Below, piece after piece: positions 1 through 7,639 of a DNA stretch of 29,047 bases (position 1 is its first letter; every line of letters starts with the position of its first letter). Below the pieces are notes generated by a model, which was not told where the DNA came from, did not search any database, and saw only the letters and a list, made by a program, of their open reading frames with translations. The translations under genes were made by a program, and so were the position numbers. The stretch comes from CAZEIW01 sp964512305 (GTDB lineage Bacteria; Pseudomonadota; Gammaproteobacteria; Burkholderiales; Burkholderiaceae_F): the NCBI GenBank assembly GCA_964512305.1, contig CAZEIW010000055.1, positions 1-29,047 on the forward strand. Reading direction: 5' to 3'.

Positions 1-268
1 GATGAAGCGCTCGCGCTGCGCGAAGGCGAAATTCGCGACGGCCTCGGGGTCGAGCTTCAGGCGCGTCCGGTACCTCTCGTAGTCGGCGAGGCTTTCGAAC
101 GCGATCAATCCCCAGGCCTCGAAGTTGCTGCCCTCGAACGGAAGGAAATAGCCGACCAGGCGCCCTCCCAGGCGGGGGATGATCCCCGACCACGCCCGCG
201 CATAGCGCGCAAAGGCGTCGCGCTGGAAGGGATCGATCTCGTAGCGGATGAAGCAGGTGATGCTCATG
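1..268 (-). CDS. NIPSNAP-family protein (3' end cut by window edge)
   Basis: The first 89 codons of a minus-strand gene are present; the C-terminus lies outside the window. The start is the ATG at 268-266, giving MSITCFIRYEID. NIPSNAP-family hallmarks are visible by eye: a short beta strand, an aromatic-rich helix (RYARAWSGIIPRLGG), the stretch GYFLPFEGSNFEAWGLIAFES, and a YERYR helix. These proteins are small ferredoxin-like (dimeric alpha-beta barrel) folds of mostly unknown function; some relatives are monooxygenase-like. No operon partner is visible because the next gene, a P450, points the other way. The family call is fairly firm; no specific function can be given. Confidence 0.8.
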
Positions 269-666
269 CGGCGTCTCCGGTGGGGTCACGCGATAGGTCG
301 GTCATGGCGGATGGGAATCCTCGAGGCGTCGATCAGTGGTACCAGCATAGGTCGGATCGCAGCCGGAATGCTTCGACGTGCGACGAAGTGACGCTGGTTC
401 ATGGGCGTCGCGGCGGAACGTGTTCTCCCTCTCCCGCGGAGCGGGAGAGGGACGGGGTGAGGGTATGAAGCGGAGCCTAGGCGCGCGCCCTCACCCCCGG
501 CCCCTCTCCCGCTGCGCGGGAGAGGGGAGTTCCCCCGGCGGCTGGCAGAGCAGGACGCAGCCGCGCAAGCGAATATTCCCCGCGCCTGCGGCGCACGACT
601 CTTCCTGGCGCCGGTCGACGAACCCTTCCGGCCGGGCATACGATGGCGCTGCGAGGGAGACACCGC
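269..666. other. Intergenic spacer with palindromic repeats
   Basis: This stretch of about 400 bases separates the NIPSNAP-like gene from the P450 gene, which are transcribed divergently. Apart from the inverted repeat pair at 427-527 I see no gene here. The open frames crossing it have no family resemblance and no convincing ribosome site. Promoters for the two flanking genes should lie here, but I could not pick a credible -35/-10 pair. Confidence 0.7.
427..527. repeat. REP-like pair of facing palindromes
   Basis: Two GC-rich hairpins face each other. The left one (427-463) reads CCCTCTCCCGC-GGA-GCGGGAGAGGG followed by GGGGTGAGGG. The right one (488-527) begins CCCTCACCCC and continues CCCTCTCCCGC-TGC-GCGGGAGAGGGG. 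The two units are inverted copies, each with its own stem of about 11 bp. This unit type (CCCTCACCCC plus CCTCTCCCGC stems) is a common dispersed intergenic repeat in GC-rich Proteobacteria. Only this pair is seen in the window. Confidence 0.8.
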
Positions 667-2115
667 ATGGCTGCCATCGACGATGCGACGACAGGATCCG
701 CCGTGCGGCGCGTCCGCGACCTGCCCGGTCCTCCCGGGCTGCCGCTGATCGGCAATGCGCTGCAGGTCGATCGTGAAAACCTGCACCTGATCGCGGAGCG
801 CTGGAGCCGCCGCTACGGCGACGCGTTCCGGTTCCGGTTGACCTCGCGCGAGATCGTCGTGATGTCGAACCCGGAGACGATCGCGGGCATCCTGCGCGAC
901 CGGCCGGGCGGCTTCCAGAGGACGAGGCGGCTCGAGCAGACGGCGCGCGAGTTCGGCTTCGACGGGCTGTTTTCGTCCAACGGCGAAACCTGGAAGCGGC
1001 AGCGCCCGATGGTGCTCAATGGCCTCGATCCTGCCCACGTCAGGACGTTCTTCCCGACGCTGGTGAACGTGACGCGCCGGTTCGCGCAGCGCTGGGGGCG
1101 CACCGCCGCGGCGGGCGAGGCGATCGACCTGCAATCGGACTTGATGCGCTACACGGTCGACGTGACCGCGGGACTGGCGTTCGGCACCGACATCAACACG
1201 CTCGAATCGGACCAGGAGGTCATCCAGTCGCACCTCGACAAGGTGTTCCCCGCGCTCTTCAAGCGCCTGATCGCGCCTGTCTCCTACTGGCGCTTCCTGA
1301 AGCTGCCGAGCGATCGCCGGCTCGAGCGCCATCTGGCGGCGCTGCGCAGCGCCGTGGCCGGGTTCATCGCCGAGGCGCGAGCAAGGCTCGAGCGGCATCC
1401 CGAGCTGCGCGAGCACCCGACGAACCTGATCGAGGCCATGCTCGGTGCGCGCGATTCCAAGGACAGCGTGCTGACCGACCAGGACGTTTCGGGCAACGTG
1501 CTCACGATGCTGCTCGCCGGCGAGGACACGACGGCGAACACTCTCGCCTGGGCGATCTGGCTTCTACATGCCCACCCCGAGGCGGCTCGGCGTGCCGCCG
1601 AAGAAGTCCGCGGCGTGCTCGGCGCCGACGCGATCCCGGTCCGCCACGAGCAGCTGCACCGGCTCGATTTCGTGGAGGCGTGCGCGCACGAAACCATGCG
1701 GCTCAGGCCCGTCGCGCCGCTGATCATGGTGCAGGCCGTGCACGACACCGTGGCCGGCGGCGTTGCGCTGCCGGCCGGCACGCTCGTGATGTGCCTGATG
1801 CGCCCGGGCGCGGTCGACCCGCTTCACTTTCCCGACCCGCACGCCTTCCGCCCCGAACGCTGGCTGGCCGGTGCCGGCCCGTCCCACGCCGCGACCTCGG
1901 CCAAGCGTGTCGCGATGCCGTTCGGCGCCGGGCCGCGGATCTGCCCCGGCCGCTACCTCGCGCTCGCCGAGATGAAAATGGCCCTCGCGATGCTGTTCGG
2001 GTCGTTCGACCTCGAATCGGTGACGACGCCCGACGGCGGCGAGGCGCGCGAGCGGCTCGCCTTCACGATGTCGCCGGTCGGGCTGCGCCTGCGGGTGAAG
2101 ACCCGGACGCCCTGA
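667..2115 (+). CDS. Cytochrome P450 monooxygenase
   Basis: Soluble bacterial-type P450 of 482 residues. The visible marks are a proline-rich N-terminal hinge (PGPPGLPLIGN, about 20-30), the I-helix oxygen-activation motif AGEDTT (284-289), the K-helix ExxR (E342-R345), a PERW motif (about 396-399) and the heme loop FGAGPRICPG with the thiolate ligand Cys426. There is no N-terminal membrane anchor. The start at 667 is preferred over the in-frame ATG at 643 because GAGGGAGA (653-660) sits six bases before it. The substrate cannot be told, and no ferredoxin or reductase gene adjoins. Its 3' end overlaps the convergent GMC oxidoreductase gene by 53 bp. Two oxidative enzymes tail to tail might share a catabolic role, but that is inference. 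Confidence 0.95.
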   Translation: MAAIDDATTGSAVRRVRDLPGPPGLPLIGNALQVDRENLHLIAERWSRRYGDAFRFRLTSREIVVMSNPETIAGILRDRPGGFQRTRRLEQTAREFGFDGLFSSNGETWKRQRPMVLNGLDPAHVRTFFPTLVNVTRRFAQRWGRTAAAGEAIDLQSDLMRYTVDVTAGLAFGTDINTLESDQEVIQSHLDKVFPALFKRLIAPVSYWRFLKLPSDRRLERHLAALRSAVAGFIAEARARLERHPELREHPTNLIEAMLGARDSKDSVLTDQDVSGNVLTMLLAGEDTTANTLAWAIWLLHAHPEAARRAAEEVRGVLGADAIPVRHEQLHRLDFVEACAHETMRLRPVAPLIMVQAVHDTVAGGVALPAGTLVMCLMRPGAVDPLHFPDPHAFRPERWLAGAGPSHAATSAKRVAMPFGAGPRICPGRYLALAEMKMALAMLFGSFDLESVTTPDGGEARERLAFTMSPVGLRLRVKTRTP

Positions 2116-3694
2116 TCATCTCCGCCGCCTTCTCGGCGATGGCGATCACCGGCGCGTTCGTGTTGCCGCCCACCAGAAGCGGCATGATCGAAGCGTCGAC
2201 CACACGCAGACCCTGCAGCCCGCGGACGCGCAGCTCTGCGTCGACGACTGCCATCGGGTCCCGCCCCATCCTGCAGGTGCCGACGGGGTGGTAGATCGTC
2301 TCCGCGCTGGCGCGGATGAAGCGCCGCAGCGCGTCGTCGTCGTCGCCGATCGCGGGGCCCGGCAGCAGCTCCTCGCCGCGCCATTCGGCCAGCGCCGGCG
2401 CGCCCAGCACCTTGCGCGCGATCCTGAGCCCCCGGACCATCACTTCGAGGTCGCGCGGGTCGCTCAGGTAGTTCGCATGGATCGCCGGCTTCGCGAGCGG
2501 ATCGGCGCTGGCGAGCCGGATCTCGCCCCGGCTCCCGGGCCGCAGATTGCACACGTGCAGCGAGAACCCGTCGCCCGCCAGGAAGCGCAGGTCGAGGCCG
2601 TGATCGCGCAGGCGCGCGGGCGTGAAATGGAATTGAAGGTCGGGAATCGGTTCGTCCGGCGCGCTCCTGACGAAGCCTCCGGCCTCGGCCGCATTGCTCG
2701 TGTACATGCCGCGTCCCTCGGCGAAGTAGCGCCACAGCTGCTGCAGCGTGCGCAGCGCATTGCGCCACGTGAAGCCGTAGGAAACCGGCCGGGTGCAGGT
2801 GTCGACGACGATCACGTCGAGGTGGTCCTGCAGGTTCTGCCCGACGCCCGGCAGCTCGGCGACCTGGGCGATGCCGAAGCGCGCGAGCTCGGCCCGCGGA
2901 CCGACGCCCGAGAGCAGCAGCAGCTGCGGGCTTTGCACGGCTCCCGCGGAGAGGATGATCTCGCGGCGCGCCATGATCTCGAGCCGCCGCCCGCCCCGGC
3001 GATACTCGACGCCGGCGGCCCGCGTGCCATCGAACAGCACGCGCGCGGCGTGCGCGCCGGTGATCACCGTCAGATTCGTTCGCCCCTTGGCCATGCCAAG
3101 GTAACCCGTGGCGGCGCTGCAGCGCCGGCCGTCCTTCTGGGTCACCTGATAGAGGCCGACGCCCTCCTGGTCGGCGCCGCTGAAATCGTCGTTGGCCTTG
3201 AAGCCGGCCTGCACCGCGGCATCGACGAACGCGCGCGCGAGCGGATTGGGGCTGCGAAGGTCGGCCACGTTGAGCGGCCCACCGACCCCGTGATAGGGCG
3301 ATGCGCCGCGTTCCTGGTTCTCCGCGCGCTTGAAGTACGGCAGCAGATCGCGGTAGCTCCAGCCGGGATTGCCGAGCGCCGCCCACGCGTCGTAGTCGGT
3401 CGGATGCCCGCGCGTGTAGCACATCGCGTTGGACGAGCTGCTGCCGCCCAACACGCGGCCGCGCGGCCAGAACAGCCGGCGTTGCTCGAGTTGCGGCTCG
3501 GGCTCGGTGTGGAAGCGCCAGTTGAGCACCCGGCTGTGCATCATCCAGAGGATGCCGAACGGCATGTGGATCAGCGGATGGCGGTCGGGAGGGCCGGCCT
3601 CGAGCAGGCAGACGCTCGCCGCGGGGTCCTCGCTGAGGCGGCTCGCGAGCACGCAGCCCGCCGAGCCCGCGCCGACGATCACGTAGTCATGCAT
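2063..3694 (-). CDS. GMC-family FAD-dependent oxidoreductase (choline/alcohol dehydrogenase type)
   Basis: Protein of 543 residues, normal for bacterial GMC enzymes. The N-terminal Rossmann motif GAGSAGCVLASRL (about 8-20) binds FAD, with LLEAGP following as the ribose-binding acidic strand. GMC signature 1 is present as RGRVLGGSSSSNAMCYTRG. GMC signature 2 corresponds to the GAVQSPQLLLLSGVGP stretch. The C-terminal catalytic block holds the His of YHPVGTCRMG and the Asn of GGNTNAPVIAIAEKAA. Family members oxidise alcohols such as choline, glucose or aliphatic alcohols; the substrate is not evident here. The start at 3694 (MHDYVIVGAG) places the FAD loop at the usual position. The gene follows the HD-GYP gene on the same strand after a 103-bp gap. 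Confidence 0.95.
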   Translation of the reverse strand: MHDYVIVGAGSAGCVLASRLSEDPAASVCLLEAGPPDRHPLIHMPFGILWMMHSRVLNWRFHTEPEPQLEQRRLFWPRGRVLGGSSSSNAMCYTRGHPTDYDAWAALGNPGWSYRDLLPYFKRAENQERGASPYHGVGGPLNVADLRSPNPLARAFVDAAVQAGFKANDDFSGADQEGVGLYQVTQKDGRRCSAATGYLGMAKGRTNLTVITGAHAARVLFDGTRAAGVEYRRGGRRLEIMARREIILSAGAVQSPQLLLLSGVGPRAELARFGIAQVAELPGVGQNLQDHLDVIVVDTCTRPVSYGFTWRNALRTLQQLWRYFAEGRGMYTSNAAEAGGFVRSAPDEPIPDLQFHFTPARLRDHGLDLRFLAGDGFSLHVCNLRPGSRGEIRLASADPLAKPAIHANYLSDPRDLEVMVRGLRIARKVLGAPALAEWRGEELLPGPAIGDDDDALRRFIRASAETIYHPVGTCRMGRDPMAVVDAELRVRGLQGLRVVDASIMPLLVGGNTNAPVIAIAEKAAEMIRASGSSPAGAARPATS

Positions 3695-3723
3695 CGCGCG
3701 TGTCCGAGACGCGAAAGCCGACG

Positions 3724-3743
3724 GCGCCCCCTTCGTGGGGCGC
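3724..3743 (-). terminator. GC hairpin downstream of the HD-GYP gene
   Basis: A perfect 7-bp stem, GCGCCCC / GGGGCGC, closes a 6-base loop (CTTCGT) between the end of the HD-GYP gene and the start of the GMC gene. No T-run follows on either strand, so it is a weak candidate for intrinsic termination. It could instead be a transcript-stabilising stem. Confidence 0.35.
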
Positions 3744-3797
3744 AGAAGTACGGGATTTCGGAGTGGGGCGCCGGCAAAACGGATTGCGCAAACGCGG

Positions 3798-5771
3798 CTA
3801 GCGCGAAGGGCTGCGGGTCACGGCGGCCATGAGGTTGCGACGCGATCTCAGCAAAGCGTTGGCTTCCATGTCTTTCAGGTGGCGCTGAGACAGGGGTGTT
3901 GCGGTCGGGGCGAGATAGCGCTCGAGCACGCGCAGGAACGGCGTCGTCAGATCGGGATCGAAGTGCGTTGCCTTTTCGCTCAGCATGTGCTCGACCGCGG
4001 TGCGATGCGACCAGGGCGCTTTGTACGGTCGCGCGTGCGTCAGCGCATCGTAAACGTCGGCGAATGAGCAGATCCGCGCCGCAAGCGGGATCGAGGCCAG
4101 GCGCAGGCCCGACGGATAGCCGGAGCCGTTCCACCATTCGTGATGGTGCTTCGCGATCAGCGCCGCCATTTGCAGCGTCGGATCCTTGGCCCCGCCGAGC
4201 AGTTGCGCGCCGACCTCCGTGTGCAGGCGCATCGCCGTCAACTCGAGCGGATCGAGCGGGCCGGGCTTGAGCAGGACCATCGCGTTGACGCCGATCTTGC
4301 CGATGTCGTGCAGGCGGGCGGCGTGCTCGATCCGGACGCAGAACTCCTCGTCCATGCCGATTTCCTCGGCCAGCATCCCGGCCAGGCGCCCGACGCGGAA
4401 GCAATGCTGTCCGGTCTGGTCGTCGAGGAACTCGGCGACCAGCGCCCAGTCCTCTGCGACGTCGTAGGCCGCGGTCCGGATCGAGCGGCGCAACGACTCG
4501 GTGCGAAGCTGCGCCAGCTCGTCGTGGATCGCGTTGAGCTCGTCGTGCTTGTGAACCACGACGCTCGGCGGCGTGGCCGCCCGCGGGCGCGACTCCTCGA
4601 GCCACTGGCGCGCCGCGGCGAGCGGGTCCGCCGGGTCCTGCACTGGAGGGGGAACCTGCAGCTCGACGCCGCGGCCGTTGAGCTGCCGGAAGAACGCCAC
4701 CCGCTTCACGCTCGCGATGTACGTGACCAGCTCGTGTGCATGCGCGATGCCGAGCTCGCATTCCTCGCGCACCGGGGACCGGCCATGGATCTCGACCGAC
4801 GCCCGCAGCACGTCGTCGAAGTACAGGCCCGAAAGCTTCGAGCGGTGATAGAGCTCGCGCAGCCGCTTGCGCGCGCGCGGCTGCCGCTCCAGGTCGCCGC
4901 TCGCCCAGTCGCACAGCGCCACGGCGATCCCGATCTGGATCTCGACCCGCGGATTCTGCAGGTTCGCCAGATCGACTTGCGCCGCCTGGATCAGCGCGTC
5001 GGCGGTCTCGTGGTCGTCGCTGGCGACCAGGTAGATCGCCCGGTAGAGCTCGAAGGTGGCACGCGAGACCGGGTCGATTTCCGGATTCCGGACCAGGCGC
5101 GACCCTTCCTGGACGTACCGCAGGCACGCCGATTCGTTCCGGATCCGGCTGGCGCAGAACAGGCCGTTGCCGGCGATCAGGAATCGAAGATGCCGCCCGC
5201 GCTCCGAGTCGGGCGCCAGCGCGAGCGCCCGCACGCCGACCGCGATGGCGTCGGTGTAAAGGCCCATCTCCTTGAGCAGAAGGACGATGTTCGACAGCGC
5301 GGCGCATTCCAGGAACGCGTCGCCGATCTCGCGCGCGATCGCCAGCGCCTCCTGCAGGCGGTCGCAGGCGACCTCGAACTCGGCCGCGTCCATGTACACG
5401 GGGCCGAGCGTGTTGCAGGCGCGCCGCTCGAGGTTGCGATGCCCGATCGTCTGGGCCAGCGTGCGCGCCGCTTCCCCGCGCGCGATCGCGTCCCGGCAAC
5501 AGCCGATGCGCTGGTAGTAGAAGCAGCAATCGATGAGGATCTCGATCCGGCTCTCGATCTGGACGTCCGTGGAAAGCTGCATGTAGATCGTCGACAGGTG
5601 ATCGACGATCGGCTTGGCGTCCCGGCTGCACGTCGCGATGCCGGCGAGCGTGTGCTTCTTCAGGATGGCATGGCAGTTCTCGGCGAGCCCGCTGTCAAGC
5701 GAGTCGATCACTCGAGCGATCTCGGAAGGACCTCGATTGAGCAACTGCGCGACTGTGATCTCTTTCGACAT
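3798..5771 (-). CDS. TPR-like sensor protein with C-terminal HD-GYP domain (c-di-GMP phosphodiesterase type)
   Basis: Protein of 657 residues with no signal peptide or membrane segment, hence cytosolic. Residues about 60-350 are alpha-helical and TPR-like; the clearest repeats run through 80-190 (A-N-LG-VY, then EALAIAREIGD, then NIVLLLKEMGLYTDAIAVGVRALAL). Residues about 440-620 form an HD-GYP domain: H456 (TGQHCFRVG), H488-D489 (LHDIGKIG), H517, the HHHE cluster at 542-545, NGSGYP (548-553) and D572 in SFADVYDAL, then RPYK. The metal-binding His/Asp set looks complete, so c-di-GMP hydrolysis is likely. The usual D before GxGYP is N, a common variant. It is divergent from two double-glycine peptide genes 169 bp away. 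In Firmicutes, TPR folds are peptide receptors; that role here is inference. Confidence 0.88.
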   Translation of the reverse strand: MSKEITVAQLLNRGPSEIARVIDSLDSGLAENCHAILKKHTLAGIATCSRDAKPIVDHLSTIYMQLSTDVQIESRIEILIDCCFYYQRIGCCRDAIARGEAARTLAQTIGHRNLERRACNTLGPVYMDAAEFEVACDRLQEALAIAREIGDAFLECAALSNIVLLLKEMGLYTDAIAVGVRALALAPDSERGRHLRFLIAGNGLFCASRIRNESACLRYVQEGSRLVRNPEIDPVSRATFELYRAIYLVASDDHETADALIQAAQVDLANLQNPRVEIQIGIAVALCDWASGDLERQPRARKRLRELYHRSKLSGLYFDDVLRASVEIHGRSPVREECELGIAHAHELVTYIASVKRVAFFRQLNGRGVELQVPPPVQDPADPLAAARQWLEESRPRAATPPSVVVHKHDELNAIHDELAQLRTESLRRSIRTAAYDVAEDWALVAEFLDDQTGQHCFRVGRLAGMLAEEIGMDEEFCVRIEHAARLHDIGKIGVNAMVLLKPGPLDPLELTAMRLHTEVGAQLLGGAKDPTLQMAALIAKHHHEWWNGSGYPSGLRLASIPLAARICSFADVYDALTHARPYKAPWSHRTAVEHMLSEKATHFDPDLTTPFLRVLERYLAPTATPLSQRHLKDMEANALLRSRRNLMAAVTRSPSR

Positions 5772-5834
5772 CGGTCAACCGGATTTCCCAAGTGTGCGGT
5801 AATGCCTAAATCAAACCGCCCGCCATAATGCAAT

Positions 5835-5856
5835 CTCCTCCTTGAAAGCAGAGGAG
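5835..5856. promoter_or_regulatory. Inverted repeat in the shared upstream region of the HD-GYP and peptide genes
   Basis: CTCCTC (5835-5840) and GAGGAG (5851-5856) form a perfect 6-bp dyad with a 10-base spacer, in the 169-bp region between the divergent starts at 5771 and 5941. It could be an operator or a 5'-leader hairpin that masks an anti-Shine-Dalgarno-like sequence. It is short, and support comes from position only. Confidence 0.25.
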
Positions 5857-5940
5857 GGGCCGCTCGGCGACATTCGAATCGGCGATCGGCTCAGAAAAGA
5901 AAGCTTCTCATTCACCCGATAGCGATCCCCGGAGGAAATC

Positions 5941-6081
5941 ATGTTGAACGAATTCGTATCCGAAGCCGTTGCGACCGAAACCGAAATCGCCGAGGTCACC
6001 CCTGTCGAACCGCAGCTGGTCCTGCTCAGCGACGTCGAACTCGCCCATGTGGGCGGCGGCAACCTTGCGAACAGCTACTGA
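5941..6081 (+). CDS. Double-glycine leader peptide precursor, copy 1
   Basis: A 46-residue peptide beginning MLNEFVSEAVATETE and ending LSDVELAHVGGGNLANSY. The segment L29-G40 matches the LSxxELxxVxGG leader recognised by peptidase-containing ABC exporters (C39/PCAT type) at every conserved position: L and S at -12 and -11, E and L at -8 and -7, V at -4, GG at -2 and -1. Cleavage after the third glycine would release the hexapeptide NLANSY; cleavage one residue earlier would give GNLANSY. The ribosome site CCGGAGGAAATC directly precedes the ATG. The leader is acidic (many Glu). Bacteriocin cores are normally much longer, so a signalling peptide is more likely. It would be missed by length-filtered gene callers. 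No exporter is encoded nearby. Confidence 0.8.
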   Translation: MLNEFVSEAVATETEIAEVTPVEPQLVLLSDVELAHVGGGNLANSY

Positions 6082-6109
6082 CACCTGACAAAGATCCCCG
6101 GAGGAAATC

Positions 6110-6250
6110 ATGCTGAACGAATTCGTTTGCGAAGCCGTTGTCACCGAAACCCAAGCCGCCGAGGTGGCCCCAGTCGAGCCGCAGCTGGTTCTGCTCAGCG
6201 AGACCGAGCTCGCTTATGTCGGCGGCGGCAATCTCGCCAATAGCTACTGA
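6110..6250 (+). CDS. Double-glycine leader peptide precursor, copy 2
   Basis: A paralogue of the preceding gene, also 46 residues, ending LSETELAYVGGGNLANSY. It is identical to copy 1 at 38 of 46 positions; the changes are S7C, A11V, E15Q, I16A, T20A, D31E, V32T and H36Y. All fall in the leader, none in the GGGNLANSY end, where four of the six core codons differ silently. This pattern shows selection on the mature peptide and on the leader consensus residues. It carries the same ribosome site as copy 1 and starts 28 bases after the copy 1 stop, so the two are probably co-transcribed. A single Cys at residue 7 is unique to this copy, but it lies in the leader. Confidence 0.8.
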   Translation: MLNEFVCEAVVTETQAAEVAPVEPQLVLLSETELAYVGGGNLANSY

Positions 6251-6279
6251 CCTCGTTTCACGGCGAGTCGTATGGCCCG

Positions 6280-6299
6280 CGGGCCGCAGGAGCGGCCCG
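6280..6299 (+). terminator. Hairpin after the peptide genes
   Basis: CGGGCCG (6280-6286) pairs with CGGCCCG (6293-6299) across a 6-base loop, 30 bases after the second peptide stop. The 7-bp stem is very GC-rich but lacks a following T-run, so it is only a possible terminator or 3'-end stabiliser. Confidence 0.35.
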
Positions 6300-6440
6300 G
6301 AAGCCGGGTGGCTCCAACGCCGGGCAAAGCCTACGTGGTGGTCCGTAGGTTCGTCAATCGGACCTAGGGTGCGGTGCGGTAGCCCGACCGCGCGAATGCG
6401 CGGCGAGGGGCGGTGTTTTCCGTTCGTCGGGTGTGGCGCG

Positions 6441-6503
6441 CCGGTCCGCGGGATACCTTAACTCCGTGAGGCAAGAGGCTCCGCGGGAGCGTCCGCGGAC
6501 CGG
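6441..6503. other. Long inverted repeat between converging peptide and pirin genes
   Basis: An 11-bp perfect inverted repeat, CCGGTCCGCGG (6441-6451) and CCGCGGACCGG (6493-6503), encloses 41 bases. It lies ten bases beyond the pirin stop codon and downstream of the peptide genes, so it could act as a shared transcription barrier for converging transcripts. No T-run is present. The rest of 6251-6513 holds only a smaller CCTACG/CGTAGG dyad (6330-6349) and no gene that I can recognise. Confidence 0.4.
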
Positions 6504-6513
6504 ACCGGGCGTG

Positions 6514-7383
6514 TTACTTGTCCGGCAACGGGATGAACTCGGTCTCGCCCGGGATCGTTCCCATTTTCTGCTGCTGCCAGTCGAGCTTTGCGCGTTCGAT
6601 GCGCTCCTTGCGCGACGACACGAAGTTCCACCAGATGAAGCGCGGGCCGTCGAGCGGCGCGCCTCCCAGCACCACGAAGCGCGAAACCAGTGGCGCACGC
6701 ACGGCGGCGGCGGCGCCGGTGGCCAGCACGGCCAGAGTCCCTGCAGCGACCGCCGTACCGTCGATCTCCAGCGCACCGTCGACGGGGTAGACCGCGCGTT
6801 CGATGCCATCGGCGTCGAAGTCGAGCACTGCGCCCGCTTCGGCCTCGACATCGAGATACTGGGTCGGTGAGCTCGTGAGCACGGGCGATTCGAGGCCGAA
6901 CGCGCGTCCGATGAGCACGCGCATCCGCAGGCCGCCGCCGGCGCGGACCGGGATCCGGTCGGCCGCCGTATGGTGGAAGGCCGGATCGGTCTCCTCGGCC
7001 GACGCCGGCAGGCCGACCCACAGCTGAAGCCCGTGCATGCGCTGGGCGACCGCCCGCAGGTCCGGCGGCGCGCGCTCGGAATGAACGATGCCGCGGCCGG
7101 CCGTCATCCAGTTGATCGCGCCGGGCTCGATGCGCTGCACCGACCCCAGACTGTCCCGGTGGAGCATTGCGCCGTCGAACAGATACGTGACGGTCGCCAG
7201 GCCGATATGCGGATGCGGGCGGACGTCGAAGTTGTCGGTCGGCCGGCGAACGACGGGGCCGAAGTGATCCAGGAACACGAACGGGCCGACCGCGCGCGCC
7301 GCCGCCGCGGGCAACAGGCGGCGTACCAGGAATCCGCCGCCGAGGTCCCTCTGGCGCGGCTGGAGGATCGTCGAGATGGGCAT
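6514..7383 (-). CDS. Pirin family protein
   Basis: Protein of 289 residues with the bicupin layout of pirins. The N-terminal cupin carries the metal-binding pattern RPHPHIGLATVTYLFDG, then H in MLHRDSLG, and the second motif GIVHSERAP. Together these give the three His and one Glu that bind Fe in characterised pirins. WMTAGRGIVHSE is strongly diagnostic. A C-terminal cupin follows (VYPVDGALEIDG onward) and ends in FIWWNFVSSRKERIERAKLDW, the usual pirin tail. Bacterial pirins include quercetinase-like dioxygenases and regulators of central metabolism; the role here is unknown. It is divergent from the P-type ATPase gene, with 256 bp between them. Confidence 0.95.
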   Translation of the reverse strand: MPISTILQPRQRDLGGGFLVRRLLPAAAARAVGPFVFLDHFGPVVRRPTDNFDVRPHPHIGLATVTYLFDGAMLHRDSLGSVQRIEPGAINWMTAGRGIVHSERAPPDLRAVAQRMHGLQLWVGLPASAEETDPAFHHTAADRIPVRAGGGLRMRVLIGRAFGLESPVLTSSPTQYLDVEAEAGAVLDFDADGIERAVYPVDGALEIDGTAVAAGTLAVLATGAAAAVRAPLVSRFVVLGGAPLDGPRFIWWNFVSSRKERIERAKLDWQQQKMGTIPGETEFIPLPDK

Positions 7384-7639
7384 GTCGCCGGATTATGCGC
7401 TGCCGCACAGGCCGCCATCAGGCGCCTGCGGTATCCCCCACATGCGGCGCGAACGGAGGAACGGCAACGACACTGATTTACATCTGCGGGTTTCGGGCCG
7501 GATCGCCGGCCGGTTCCATCCAGATCATGCCCGGTTCCTTCGGCGAAGCGCCGGCACGCTCGTGTTTGACGCCGGTCCTGGCCGGATGCCACAGCCGGGG
7601 TAGCGTCGCATCATCGACTCTCTAGAGCGCATCGGCGGC

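Larger units (their letters stand above)
5924..6250 (+). repeat. Tandem duplication of a small gene with its ribosome site
   Basis: Two 158-bp units (5924-6081 and 6093-6250) are separated by 11 bp. Each unit begins with the identical 20 bases GATCCCCGGAGGAAATCATG, holding a strong Shine-Dalgarno sequence, and carries one complete 46-codon gene. Within the coding parts, 13 codons differ silently and 8 change the residue. The duplication is therefore old and the protein has been held under selection. Confidence 0.9.

Noticed and set aside
427..527. CRISPR-like or attachment-site reading of the paired palindromes
   Set aside because: Only two inverted units with no spacer array, integrase or tRNA; a REP-type repeat explains them.
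286..1416. Long minus-strand open frame over the P450 gene, and similar long antisense frames over most genes (for example 1953-3422, 4140-5828, 7673-9706, 14296-16125, 24102-25562, 25812-27755)
   Set aside because: They are Arg/Ala/Gly-rich with no recognisable motif and lie opposite genes with clear families; GC-biased third positions create such frames.
5811..6144. Minus-strand frames opposite the two peptide genes
   Set aside because: Their similarity to each other follows from the tandem duplication; codon differences between copies are mostly silent only in the plus-strand frame.
6138..6461. 107-codon plus-strand frame overlapping the second peptide gene
   Set aside because: It is out of frame with the well-supported 46-codon gene, has no ribosome site and is low in recognisable structure.
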